Source of the DNA: Physcomitrium patens
Lineage: Eukaryota; Streptophyta; Bryopsida; Funariales; Funariaceae
Length of the DNA: 64,000 nucleotides
Direction: 5' to 3'
Assembly: GCF_000002425.4 (NCBI RefSeq)
Contig: NC_037264.1
Location: forward strand, 8,910,886-8,974,885
Shown here: positions 32,803 to 45,399 of the stretch, piece by piece
How positions within the stretch are numbered: position 1 is the first letter of the stretch
Layout of the letters: every line of letters begins with the position of its first letter
Made by a program: the position numbers and the translations under genes
The notes under the pieces: model-generated
What the model saw: only the letters and a program-made list of their open reading frames with translations
What the model was told of the DNA's origin: nothing
Database searches by the model: none

Positions 32803-33329
32803 TGTCATGGACATACACATTTACTCCAATAGTTACTTATATGATTAGATAAAAGTAAATAAATATAAATTAATTTCACAATATCTTCTAAAGAAGCTTT
32901 TTAGAAGCTATATAGTTAGAATTTTGACTTTATAGGTGTTTGTAGTTAATTGATAGGTTAGAAAATTGATCAATAAGCTAATCATGTTAGTAACTTATAA
33001 AACAAGTTAACTATGTGGTGCGCATATAGATAACTTGTCTTGCAAATTAAGACATATGTCTAATAAAATCAACATATGCTAGAGGTCCTATAGAAGATTA
33101 CCACGTATCTTCTTATTAGAGAGTATATATAGAGGCAAGAGTGAAGCCTTCCTATTCTTGCCAATGCCTTTTTAGTTCTTAGTTTTGTTTCAAGACTTTT
33201 TAGACTTCTTATCTTTAGCAAGAGCCATTCCAGTTCAATATGTTACCATCTTTGAATAATTTTTTAATCTTTTCAAGTAACACAAGAGTATATTGAGGAT
33301 TTCTTTCTTTAAAATCCATGTCTTTGATA
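32803..33329 (+). repeat. 3' LTR of old element D (family 1)
   Basis: Begins tgtcatggacatac after a decayed purine tract (aagaagaaataa) and ends ctttgata. It aligns along its whole length with C's LTR, including the agagtatatatagaggcaag TATA region near 33118 and the attccagttc block near 33228. Confidence 0.75.
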
Positions 33330-34734
33330 AGTAGAACTCAATTTTATCATAGTCTTGAAAACATTTCTAAAACATCCTAAAATATTTTAAATAAATTCTA
33401 AATAAATTATAATTTTTTATAATATTCTTATTATGCTAATATCAATTTAAATTTATATTTTTTATTTCAATATTTTTATAATAATAAAATTAATCTAAAT
33501 CAACGATTTTTTTTTATTGAAATAAGTAAAAAGATATAAAATTCTTCTTTATATTTTTTATTAATTATTATTTAAAATTAATAGTTTTTTATAAATAAAA
33601 TATATTATAAAAATCTAATATAGATATTAATCTCAATAATTAACTATTAATACTTTAAAATACTTAAAAATTCTAAATCAACTAAGATAATTACCTTAAA
33701 GAATTTTTAAGATTTTATTTTTGTAATGTTTTTTAATAAGAATTTTTTAATTTTTTAATATTTTTAAATTATGAAAAATACTTAAATAATCAAAAATATT
33801 CTTGAAGCTTAATATTTTTATAATTAAATGACTTCAAATTATATTCTTAATTAATTTATCAATTTAGATCCATTAGTAGGATTTATATAATATACTTTAA
33901 TCCAATCATATTATTTTTTTTTAAACTTTTGAATTCTAAAAATAAGATATTTTTAAGTGATATTTTAAATTAGATGATTTTTTAAACAAAATATAATGAT
34001 TTTATTATTACATTTTTAAATTTTTTAGAATACAAAAAAATAAATAAATTAAAAGGTCTATGTCTTATAAATAAATCATTACATAAAATCTTGTCAAAAA
34101 ATTTACAAGAGAAGATAAAAAAAATTATGTAACTTGTGTATTTTAATTTTGAAAAGTTATAAAATAAAATGGCTTTATTTTTTCAACAATTAATTGGAAA
34201 TCAAGAAAATTTAATGGATGTCTATATTAAGATCTTTTATGAAAGAAATTCCATAATTTTTATCATTTCAAATTATAAACATGTAAATAGCACGTAATTG
34301 CTTTAAGGCCAAGGTTATTAAAGATTTTATAATTAAGATATGCAAGTAATAACTATAAAAAAAAATATTAGTAGTATATTAAAGACATCTTAAAAAGAAT
34401 ACAGAGCTGAAAATATAACTTAATTTTATTTAAATTCTTATTTTTAATTTTTCTTTTATAAAATAATATTATTTTTTATTCTTTTCAATCACATTCTTTA
34501 ACTTTGGTTAATTTTCTTCTATAAAGAAAGAAATCTATAATTATTTATTGAATGTTTCTTGAGATAATAATTTCATTAAATTTAGTCCTTAAAACAATTT
34601 AAAATGGTACAAATTTTTTTTATTTCGTACACAATAGGATGAATTAAGTCATTATTTTAATTTTCAATTATGTATAAGTTAATAATATTATTCTTAAAAA
34701 TTGAATAGCTAATATCTTTAAAGAAATTGGATTT
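33330..34734. other. Extremely AT-rich intergenic DNA, no gene seen
   Basis: Low-complexity A/T sequence without open frames or recognisable element pieces. Composition matches the decayed transposon islands. Confidence 0.4.
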
Positions 34735-35165
34735 GTTGAATTACACAAGCTTGCAATAACTACCAATTGGGATTGGCCAATTTATAAATTTGACAACTTT
34801 AGAATTATAAGGATGCAAAAGCTTGCAATATTTACTTATTAAGATTAGTTAATTGGTACATTTGATAACCTTAGATTTGACATTTTATATAAGACTGCTA
34901 CAATTATTGATTGAAATTGGCCAACTGATGAATTTGATAAACTTAAAATTATGAGGATATAAAAGCTTACAACAAATATTAATTGAAATTGAGAAATTAG
35001 TGAGTTTGACAACCTTAGATTTGTCAAAATGTGAAAGCTTGTAACAACTATCAGTTGAGATTGGCTAACTTGTGAATTTAACTACTTTAGATTTATTGGA
35101 TGTAAAAACTTGTAACAACTACTAATTAAGATTGACAAGTTGGTAAATTTAACAATCATATATAC
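34735..35165 (+). pseudogene. Decayed leucine-rich-repeat gene fragment (NBS-LRR-type repeats)
   Basis: About six tandem units of roughly 72 bp translate to 24-residue repeats of the plant resistance-protein type. The consensus reads SLQQLPIEIGQLVNLTTLDL. The clearest unit lies near 34979-35035 and includes EKLVSLTTLDLSKCESL. Stops and shifts interrupt most units. A further unit (SLQWLSID) appears at 35529-35580 after repeat G. No NB-ARC or TIR part is visible in the window, so this is an isolated relic. Confidence 0.65.
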
Positions 35166-35229
35166 TACTTATATCAATAAACTTAAGTTGAACATATCAA
35201 TTTAACTTTTTAATTTTATTTTCTATCTT

Positions 35230-35515
35230 TAAATATTTATAGCTTATTTAATTTAATTTAAATTTATATATTTTTAATTTATTAAAAAAAAATATTTCTA
35301 AAAATATTTTTTTATTGAATAAAAATCAATTGAATAGATTATAAGTAGTTTTTGGAGTGTGTAATTATTTAATTGTATTTTTTTAATTCAAATAGATATT
35401 TTTTTTTAATCATAAATTATATCTTTCAATTCATACCACCAAGTACAAAGAACTTTTAATTGAAGCTATGTTGTAATTTGAGTTGAAGAATGAATTTTAC
35501 ACTCACATCTTGGCA
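35230..35515 (+). repeat. Repeat family G, copy 2, inside the LRR relic
   Basis: Aligns with 21470-21760. It lies between LRR units ending about 35165 and another LRR unit at about 35529, so it may be an insertion or a former intron sequence of the LRR gene family. Confidence 0.45.
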
Positions 35516-35689
35516 TTATCAAAATATATAAGTTTGCAATGGTTATCAATTGACAATGGCTAATTTATAAATTTTTATTTTTTTCTTGGTTTGAATATAT
35601 TTAATTAATATTTGATATTAATTATTACTATTATATTATAAAAGAAATAAATTAAAATCTTAAGTAAACTTGTAATCAATTAATATTCT

Positions 35690-36560
35690 AATACAAAAGG
35701 ATTTAATTGAATATTAAACTCTTTTTTAGAATAAAATTATAATATAACAATATGTTTTAAAAGAGTCGAATTAAAAATATTATAGAAAATTACTTTAAAA
35801 ACATAAGTAAAAATCAAGGAGGTTCTAAAAATAATTTAATTCTAATTTTTTATTATTTAAAAAAAATTCTAGTTATTTCATAGTATCATAAATAAGATAA
35901 AAAAGTAAATTAGTAAAAATAATATTATAGTTATTTTTAGATAAAATTAAAAAATATATTTTATCAAAAATTACCTAAAAAAAATTTAGATTGATATTTT
36001 AAAAGAATCAATCATGAATTAGAATTGAAACCAAATCCTAAAGCATAAAATTGTAAACATATGGAAAATATAAGATTTTTTTTAATGACTTTGTAAGAAC
36101 TTTGCAAAGTTAAGATTTTTTTAGGTGGTTTTTTTTAAATAAAAAAGTGGAATTTTTTTTTAGGTTTTATAGAAAATCTTTTATTAAAAATTATTGATTT
36201 TTAAAAAAAAAATTATTAAAATTTTTTATAAAATAAAAATTGATCTAAAAATTAAATAAAAGATTATTAAATTTTAAGTTGATTATGGTCTTAGAAATTG
36301 GATTTTGAAGATTAGTAAGAGATTCTATGATTTTGAAAATTTTGCTCATTAGATTGAAATGGATTTTTTGTATGTTGTTATTAGACTTATTTTCTAATAT
36401 TTTTTTAAATTATTAGAAAAAATAAAAAATACAAAAGAAAGTTATTAATGTTAGAAGATTGACATCAAGATTGAAGAAGGATGACAATCAACAATCTTAA
36501 ATAAATTTCTAGTAGATTAGAAGCCTTTTTTTTCCAAAGTAGAAGTTTAATTTTTTAAAA
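35690..36560 (+). repeat. Repeat family F, copy 3
   Basis: Aligns with the copy in element D (23717-24670): attaccta...aagaa, tcaatcatgaattagaattgaaa, a tttgtaagaactttgcaaagt block, attaaattttaagttgatta, and gttagaagattgacatcaagattgaag near its end. Strongly AT-decayed; no ORF. Confidence 0.45.
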
Positions 36561-36639
36561 TATTTTATGCTTATTTATAAATAGTAGATTGAGGAGTATG
36601 ATAGGTTTGAATTAAAATAAATAATTAAATTAGTATTTA

Positions 36640-36990
36640 TTATGAATTTAAATATGATATATATTTTATTTAAAATTTGATTAGAATTTTATTAAGAATT
36701 GATAAGATTTATTCAAGATTTGATTACAATTTGATTAGGATTTTTTAAGATTTGATTAAAATTTGGATAGGATTTAATTAGAATTTATAAGAATTTGATT
36801 AAGATTTTTTAAGATTTACTTAAAATGTATGAAGATTTTATTAGGATTTTTTAAAACTGATTAGGATTTAGTTAAGATTTCTTGAAGGTCTTTTATGTTT
36901 TAATGATGATTTCTTAATAAAAAATTTAAGATTTGATTATAGTTATTAAGGATTATTTAAGATTTATTTGAAATTAATTAGAATGTAATA
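36640..36990. repeat. Degenerate tandem array of a gatttgattaagatttt-like unit
   Basis: Some 15-20 imperfect repeats of a 15-22 bp motif (agatttgattaggatttt and variants) run through this stretch. Units vary in length; the array is non-coding. Confidence 0.5.
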
Positions 36991-37540
36991 AGGTATTTTA
37001 AGTATTTTTCTAAAATTGATAAAGTATACTTAATATAATTAGAAGATTATTTAAATTATTTAGTACTAATAAAGCTTAGATTACTTTTAATACTAGCTTT
37101 GCAATGTTGGTTGTGGATATAGTGACAATTGAGAGAATGGTAGAGCTCTATTAATTGTAGTACTATTATTGACATCTTTTACATGGATGATTAATGGAGG
37201 AAAGAAGTCAACAATCTTTGGCATCTTTGAGCAATTTGAAATATATATTGTTATATTAAAGAACGTGGTGAAGAAGCTATAATTATAATATTTGCACTTA
37301 AATTTTTTTAACTTGAATTAATTATCTATATATTTATGATCAAAATGCTGTCAATAGGCATTCTTCTTATACCTAACCCTCTTTGAGTTTTTCAACATCA
37401 TTCCTAAAAAATTAAATGATTATTGCAATAGGTAAGATATGTCAAATGACAACAAACAAGTGCAATAAATTTAGGATTCTTATTCAACTTCCTAAAATAT
37501 CCAAAATTTATAAAAAAAAAACTTTATAAATTAATCTCAA

Positions 37541-37578
<38 letters not shown>

Positions 37579-37610
37579 TTAAAATATTTTTATTTTGCCA
37601 CTTTAATCAA

Positions 37611-37649
<39 letters not shown>

Positions 37650-39540
37650 AAAATACAACAACTAAATTAGTTTTGATTGTATAAAATTCTTTTAAGTTGT
37701 TTTTTTTATTTGTCTTGCAAACCAAGTTAAACATAACCACAAGTTAAATAATAATTAAATTATTCTATTTAATCATTTATTTATATATAAAATTCAGAAT
37801 TAAAAATAGATATTTTATTTCAAAATTTTAAATAGCAATATTAAAAAGGTAGATATAGAATAACTATCTTACTTATTCACTGAATATTCATAATGCAAGA
37901 ATTTTTGCTATTGATTATACTTAAAGCTTATCATTGCTGAATCAATTTGTATAGCAACATTCTAATTTCATAACTTGTGGTTTGCAGATTTGATGGTATA
38001 TGTCACGCATGGTTCATGCATGACGTGAAAATGTCTTCTTCAATGTCTGGAAAATCAAACTTTGTAATGTTGGGTCATTGAATTGGAAGATGTGATCTAT
38101 AATGACTCAGTGAATTGAGTTCATTAAATTCAAAAAAATTGTTGTGTGTTATTTGTTCTATGATTTTTTCACAGACATTTGCAATGAAAAGATTTGAACT
38201 AAAAGAATTGTATGCAAAGAGTTCAGCTTAGAATCCACATGTTGCATCAAGTTTTAATTTTGATAAAATCTACAGATGAATGATTTGAAAAATACAGAAC
38301 AATGCATGTGTATGGTTTATAAGTTTTTTAAAAGGAAAATTTTCAATTATATCCTTGAAATATGTAGAAATAACAAGAATATCCTTATATTCTTGATAAT
38401 TATACATGTATCCTTGAGTTTTCTAAAAATTTCAAAAATATCCTTGGACTTAATATCTTATCAAAATATTCCAGCTTTAATCCATTTAGAGATCCAATCT
38501 ATGCACCATAAAATATATAGTATAGAACTTCTAGGAATAGGTCCTACATCCCTCCGTTTATATTAAAACTTTGAGCAAAGTTACATGATTATGAATTCAT
38601 TGTTCAAAATCCATTGTCACTCATCTAGAAGAAAGTTGCATGAAGAGGCCTTTACAATCACCATGCTTGAGATCTCATGAAAAATTCTAACATATGTAAT
38701 GCTACTTGTAGCTTGTAGTGACTACATTGAGATATGCATCATTTAATTGTTAGTCAGACAAATACTTCATTTGAAATTATAATTTTTTGATTTCATTTAA
38801 AGTTCAAATTGATCTTATTGAACAAAACACAACATACACTTGCAGCATACATCTAGTTCAAATAAAACTAGTGATATTATTGACTTGAGGTATGATTTTA
38901 TACAATTGATTGTATTCTATCATAACATAGTTGTTATTAGATATATATTGGTAGAAATTTTCACTTTGTGTTCTAGTATCCTTCTTCTTTGTTGTAATAA
39001 CAACCCAATTTTTGTTTTTGCTTCTTTGTAAGAAGATATAATGATTCTACCTTGATATATTTGTAAGAAGTTTATATGTGTTGTTGTTTTCCTCGAGACA
39101 TGCACACATGAAGACATACACTCTGGTGTTTCTTTTTGAATAAATATGCTAGATGAACTAACTTGGATTGAATTCCTTCTTGGAGTACTAAAGCATGTCA
39201 ATGTAGATCTTTACACTGAGATCAAGCCTAATGCATCAACAACTATGTTATGAGTGGATTTAGATTGCAACTTATAAGTGGGTCATCATTTGTGTTAAGA
39301 ATATTAAAAGTAGATTTGAAGAGCCTTGGTTTGCATCAAATCCTTCAATTCATTTGGATTGAAATGGAATTTAGTTTCTGACTAATCTCTAAGTGTGTTA
39401 TTAGAGTAGCTTATAAATCGGCTATTTTATGAAATGAGATTAAAACGGGTGTAAAGAGATAAGTATCTTTACAGTGAGAGGGTTGATTCTTCAGTACTTA
39501 ATTGGCTTCAATTAATATTACTATATGCCAAAACATGAAA
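36991..39540. other. AT-rich intergenic DNA with two (AT)n microsatellites
   Basis: Two AT dinucleotide runs lie at about 37540-37576 and 37616-37645. Otherwise low-complexity sequence. The 96-codon open stretch at 38276-38566 has no recognisable similarity and biased AT composition, so it is not called as a gene. Confidence 0.45.
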
Positions 39541-39542
39541 TT

Positions 39543-39618
39543 AAGATTGGATTTTTTTTATTCTAATATAAGAAGAAAAAGCCTCTTTTTTCATTAGAAT
39601 AAAAAAAAATCCAATCTT
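39543..39618. repeat. Near-perfect inverted repeat (hairpin)
   Basis: aagattggattttttttatt followed by ctaat (39543-39567) is the reverse complement, with one base of slippage in the A/T run, of attag followed by aataaaaaaaaatccaatctt (39593-39618). The interior also pairs partly (aaaaagc with ctctttttt). It could be a tiny foldback element or a hairpin RNA. Confidence 0.5.
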
Positions 39619-40779
39619 TTTCTTTTTTTTCTTTATTTCTTTTTCTTTTGTAAAAGCATGTTTATGGTACTACATTTGTATATATATTATGAGGCTTAGA
39701 AGTGTTATATATACATATATATATATATACATATAGATATAATTTACACAAATTATAAAACACACCGTGTACTAAAGGTTGAAAATAGTTATTAATTAAA
39801 TCTGAGCTGCAAAGCACTATATTGGTATTTTTAATAGCATTTATGATAAACATATATTATTAATTTTCCGGAATTTATTTTTAGAATACAGTTACATTTG
39901 AACTTTCAATAGTAATAATGAAAGTACATATTTACACGTACTTTCATAAATTTTAAGAAATAATAAATACTTGTAATTTTTTTTTTATTTCAAATCAAAA
40001 ATCGTACCTGTTTCTTGTACCATGTAGCCAGATGGAGCCTAAACGCCACTTATAGATTAAAGCAAACGTCATACAACAGAAGTAAAAACAACATGAATAT
40101 ATAATAGCAAAAAAATTATTATTTGAGACCATTAATATAGATTTAAGTATTGCACAAAATTATGGTAACTCGCAATTTTGTGGTGGTCTGACTTCTCAAG
40201 GTTTTTTTTGAAAATAATTTAGCACCATTACTGCTTATTGAAAATAATTACGAATAATAATATCGAAGTACAATACTTTAGTAAGTATAATTTAACAACA
40301 AATAAAAAAGATTTTTTATTGAACATAAAATCATACACATGCAAAGAAACTTATATAGAGTACAATTATTTTACAAATATATAACCAATTGTTTCTAAAA
40401 TTAAATACATTTTTTAATTTTAATGCTTTAATTTTAATGTAAAAATAAAATAAAATAAAATATTATATTATCAACTTGTAAAATGATTACATTGTAAAGG
40501 TTTTCTTGCTATACCTCAAAAAAAATTAATGAACATGGCAGTACACAATCAAACTTTTATTGTAATTAATAAAAAATCTTATGTTCTTTGTTGTAAGTTT
40601 ATAATTTAACAGTAGTCATTTGATAATTAAAAATATATATATTTTTTAAATTTAACTCACAATGTCTTCATAATTTGATTTAAAATATAGCAATTAAGAA
40701 TGAAATTAAATATCAGATTAAGCAGCATATTAGCACTGGAACCAAATTAGATCCTTGCATATTAAGTGATTATGCTATA
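39619..40779. other. AT-rich intergenic DNA, no gene seen
   Basis: Contains a short TA run near 39710-39730 and AT-rich low-complexity sequence. It may include the 3' end of the adjacent Mutator-like element, but terminal inverted repeats were not identified. Confidence 0.4.
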
Positions 40780-42510
40780 TACTCTTGCGTTGACTACATC
40801 TAAATACTCTTTAGCTATTTTCATATCCTTAGTACAAATGAGATGCTTTTTTGGATAGATAGGTGGATGTTGTATGAAGGATAGTAGAATTAGAGCAACA
40901 TCAATTTTATTGTTCCTTGCTTCCCTCCAATATTCAATCGATGGTATTGGGATGATGGCTATTGCATAAATTGCTTGTTGAGCTTGAGCAGTATGAAAAT
41001 AAGCAATGTAATTGACAATAGATTATTGCATAAATAGTACATTGTTAATTGTATGTATACATGGAATTTTAGATAACTGCCATCATTTGCAAGTGCATGT
41101 GCAATTTTGCAAATTCACAATATTAAATGACTGCCTCGACATGCAATAGAAGATAGTATTAGATGAAAGAATGATGAAGTAACCTCGTGCAAATATTAGT
41201 GACCATTAAATCTTCTACTATACAGTAATTGAAAATGGTCGAGTAATTATGTTAGCAATAATATGTTACTCATTGTACCATGCTATGAGTTGCCAATGAA
41301 TTGTTTTTAGCATTGGAATTAACAAAAATTTAAAGACTTTACAATATTTAGAGTGATGTGGCCAAATTGATTTTTGTCAAATTGTAACAATGCCTAATAT
41401 TGTAGTCCAATGCTCATCAAATACTCTATAGCTTCTTCAAATAGAGTATAGATTTTTAAAAATTTGATGTTGAAATCTGAAATAGTTGGTACTTATGTTA
41501 TTGCCTAAAGATATTATATAAGCATTGTATTCTTGAATTATTTTTACAAGTTGTCTACTAAATGGTACATACAAAATGTGTGTTTGCATGTTGGAAATGG
41601 AATGTTGATTGCATCAATAAGACCTTTTTGATGATCAAACAAAAATGTGAACTTCAAAAGTTTGGAGTTTAATGGACTAGATGTAAGAATTGTTGTCTTC
41701 AGTTTTTGCAAGAACCACAACCAATTGTCATTACTTTTAGCATTCACAATGCTAAATGTAATAGGAAATAGTTACCTCTCTACATTGATTATTATAGCTA
41801 CAAAAAATACTCTACAATATTTATATTTTAGATAGGTGTTGTCTATGTTAATCATGAATTGACAATATTACAAGCCATATAAGCTTACATTATAAGTAAC
41901 AAACAATTGATAAAAGTAATTTTCTTCATCAACTTTTAATTTTACATAACTCTCAAGATTTGTTGTCTTGATTTGATGATAATACACTTTTAAGTCATTA
42001 AGTTGTCTTGATAAGTACAAATTAGCTCAAAAATTATTTTTTCTTTTGTACACCATCTCATTAAGTATGATATTGTAATGCCATTATTATATCAAATATA
42101 TTTTAAAATATCTACAACTTTGTATTGTGAAATCTCTTTCAATTTGTTCTTTAGTTTGCTTTCTACCCAACTAGTCCTTGCATATTGGTTGTCTAAGTGC
42201 TTAGCACCAATGTTTGTGTATATTGAGACATATGTCCTAATCTCAAATTCATTTAAAAATATTGAGTGAAACTGTAATATATGAGGTCTCTATTTGCAAT
42301 TGTCATTGCAACACTTTACAATATATCTTCTTTGCTTAGATTTGATAATAGATATTTTATGATGCTTGCTAATTATATTTTGAGCTATGGCTTGCTTCAA
42401 TTCATTACTACTACTACTACTACTACTACTACTAAAAGTAATATCTACAATAAGAGCACTTGTCATTTTAAAGTAAAATTTTTTCTTAGCAAATTTTTCA
42501 AAAGACAAAT
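40780..42510 (-). pseudogene. Decayed Mutator-like (MULE/MuDR) transposase gene
   Basis: Read on the minus strand, the order is: a MuDR N-terminal DNA-binding segment (ELKQAIAQNI, HKISIIKSKQRRYIVKCC, about 42290-42420); a linker (GAKHLDNQYARTSWVESKL, then ISYLMRWCTKEK, about 42000-42230); and the MULE catalytic core, with an IDNTYLKYKY-like start near 41850, NAKSNDNWLWFLQKL and FDHQKGLIDAI (41590-41747) and FCMYHLVDNL. A SWIM zinc-finger relic (CTCTC...WQLSKIPCIHT, about 41050-41105) follows, then a proline/lysine tail near 40820-40930. Frames shift and stops are frequent. A run of Ser codons is an (ACT)n microsatellite. Terminal inverted repeats not found. Confidence 0.75.
42408..42436. repeat. 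(ACT)n microsatellite
   Basis: About ten ACT repeats inside the Mutator-like relic. On the coding strand they read as a serine run. Confidence 0.8.
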
Positions 42511-44700
42511 CTTTTTAATATGAATGTATCAATCAATAATGGCTTGATTGAAATAGAAACTCTAGAGCATTTAATTGCATGATGTTGCTTCAATGTGGAA
42601 TTGGCTAATTTAGCTATAAGAGTTTCATCTACATCTAAGTCAACATAAGGTTATAAACTTACCTTGTTAGCTCAAAATTATAAATTATAAGTATATTTTT
42701 ATCTAGTTCGACTTGAAATTTGACATGATTTCTTATAAGGAGTTTGTAAGTAAATGGTGAAAGCTAGTATGGGCATACTACTAGCAAATATATTAATGAA
42801 TTTGAAAATTCTTCATCAAAGTTGCTAGAAACTAAGATTTTAGATATGTTGTAGGACTGGGTATGTGTTAACTTGATATAGAAGTGACAGTAGTTGCTCC
42901 TTTGAAAGTTATTTAATATTATGAACCTTAACAAATTTGTATGAGCTGATAAACAGAAACTAGCAATTCGGAGTAGCTACATAATGGATTGGAGTACAAA
43001 ATGGGTTGGGATAGAAAGAAGAAGCATAAATTCACCAATACTTGTAGTTCTATGCCATGACTTCAATTTTGGACAATTTAATTGGGAGCACAATTGTATG
43101 AAGAGACATCACAATTGACTTTAAGCACTAGCAGCAGATTTTTCATTTTTCTCTTACTATTTAGAATATTTGTGGAAAAAGTGCATCATTGGTGATATAC
43201 AAGATAAGCACAAGTGACTTTTTCCAAATTTTTTGTGAGCCAAGAGCAACAATTTTTGAGTCAAGAGCAATGCTCTTTGTACTAATGGACGAAACACGTG
43301 CAATAGCTGCATCCCTAAGATAACCTCGTTTTTTTTTAAGCCAGTTACAAATGAAATTAGAGAACTTGCTATTGAAAATCAAAATCGCATCTTTTGTTTA
43401 TAATGAAAAACAATAGGCAAAGGAATCACGAAGAAAGTATGAATCATGTAAGAATGAGGGCCTGAGCAAACAATTCACGGAACATGCCCTAATTGAATAA
43501 TGCAAGAATGATGTGTGACATGAGTATACACACACATTAACAAAAACAATTTACAGAATAAAATAAAAAGAAAGTCAAAAGAACAAAATCTGCAACAGAA
43601 TATTTACAATAAGCACAATATTTAATACTTTAATCTCTCCTTTTACAAATAATCTCTGTTGCCCAATAATCATCCTTATTACAAATTGAAATTCTTGTAT
43701 ACAGTGAACAATAACAATAGACATGTAGATAATCCAAACATGAAATATCACAAACAAACCAATTGTTATTGCTGAATTTGTATTCAGCATCCACAATAAA
43801 CCATCTAAGACTTAATATTTCTTTTAAAATTCTAATACTTGTCTCAAATGTGAAAATGAATCAAACTCACAAATTTGAACAAAAAGATAACAATTATTTG
43901 AGCATATTTTATTAGGAGATCTTGCAATTGGTTAGTAAAAGAATAGCGCACACAACTGCAAAACATTCAAAATTAGATTCAAGTACAAAATCACAAAGAA
44001 CAAAAATCAAACAAAAATAGAGAAACTCACTCTATTCTTGATCAAGCTCCTTCCAAATGACCCACACACATTGCCTGTCTTCATGCATACACAATAGATG
44101 TCGAGAGGAGAAGGAGGCGCACCGAAGATATCAAAAGGAGGAGAGGCTGAATATATAGAAGGAAGTAGCCTCTCACTGTTTTGTGTTATATTTTCCGATT
44201 TCCTCACTAAAAATAGAATGCAATCAATTGTATACAGCCCTACCTTGAGTCAACAGTACCACTGGTTTTGTTTAAACTAGATACGAATTGCAAGTGTGTT
44301 GTATTTTGTTCAATAAGATCAATTTGAGCTAAATTGGATATACAAGAATAGGAGCTAGATCGATTACAAGATTAGGAGCTAGATCGATGAAACTTGTGAA
44401 TGCTTTTGTTGACCAAAATGCCGATTTTTGAATGTTGCGATCTTCATTGCGAAATTAGGGCTGTGACGCAACATCAGAAGTCTTGCTTAGGGTATGCTGA
44501 GTGACCTCGTAATTGAAGCCATGAGGAACTAGCATCCAAATTTCTTAAGGAGAGAAGCATTCTCAGCAAGTTCTTGGTCACCGAATATTTGATTCTGCAT
44601 TTATTGCGACTGCTTACTGCGAACCACACAAGATTAGTCTAGACTTGTCATCTCAATGATGCCGTTGTGAAATCATGCAAACCGCAAGACTTTGAGGTCT
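42511..44700. other. Intergenic DNA, no gene seen
   Basis: AT-rich to about 44000, then mixed composition. Short ORFs on both strands have no recognisable similarity. Part of the left side may belong to the Mutator-like element. Confidence 0.4.
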
Positions 44701-45399
44701 GAATTCCCGCATTAAGACAGATTGGAACACTTCAGCAGTGTCAGAATGAGAGACGTGAGCACGATTCTCCACATCAATCCATCAAACCACAAAATTATTC
44801 GCATCCAACCCCTGACATTGATCAGTCAATTGCTGCGTTGGACGAGGACAACGAAGACTTTGCAGTGCCTTCTTCAAGAGAAAGAGAGTGCAAACGCGTT
44901 GAGCATTCCATGGGGTGTAAATCCCCAGAAGGTGCATAGAAATATTCCTAATTCCGAGCAATCCGACACATCCTTTATTATCGAACATACACAACGTGGG
45001 TAACTGGCACAATGACCAGGACTGGCCCTGTGCGTGGTTACGAGTTATTGATTGATTATTTGCTTGAACTCGAGGTATCCCCAGCTAAGCACATTCCGCA
45101 ATGTGAAATTCCTCAACTACAATCCCAGGTCTTGATTGATGAACTTGATTCAAGGTGAGTCGGTTCATGTGAGCAACCTCCACACCCTCACAAAGACAGT
45201 TAATGCAGTGCTGTGCACACCAGCTAACATCCTGGAGGAGGCATTAAAATGGAGCTGGATCTTGCACTGTTTAAGACTCTGCCGATCAATACCTGCTGCA
45301 GTCGCCACTCTTACGCTTGGGCATAGTCAGATCCGCAGTCGCTGTGATCCAAACGGGTCTCTCTATAACGACCTAGAGTTGTAGCTGCTGTCGTGCACG
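44701..45399 (+). other. 5' flank of the small proline-rich protein gene
   Basis: GC-richer than the DNA to its left, marking the start of the second gene island. ORFs at 44722-45003 and 45136-45384 show no family resemblance and are not called. The promoter of the 45400 gene must lie here; tctctataacg at about 45360 is a weak TATA candidate about 40 bp before the ATG. Confidence 0.35.

Larger units (their letters stand above)
21780..33329 (+). mobile_element. Element D: old chromovirus-type retrotransposon, 5'-truncated, split by repeat F and element C
   Basis: Begins inside the gag zinc-knuckle region (about 21790-21860) and continues with protease (21921-22313), RT and RNase H to 23716. 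It then resumes at about 24671 for 21 bases before element C (24692-31040), and continues at 31046 with RNase H end, integrase, chromodomain and 3' LTR (32803-33329). Joining the sequence across C restores the alignment to the RNase H segment of C itself (tgtatatatgaatc/acaag matches tgtatacagatcacaag). Every frame is destroyed. Confidence 0.75.

Noticed and set aside
36640..36990. Possible telomere- or centromere-type satellite
   Set aside because: Units are variable AT-rich motifs unlike TTTAGGG and do not form a regular period; treated as a degenerate minisatellite.
38276..38566. 96-codon ORF in AT-rich DNA
   Set aside because: Composition is typical of chance AT-rich ORFs (Ile, Lys, Asn, Leu) and no motif is present.
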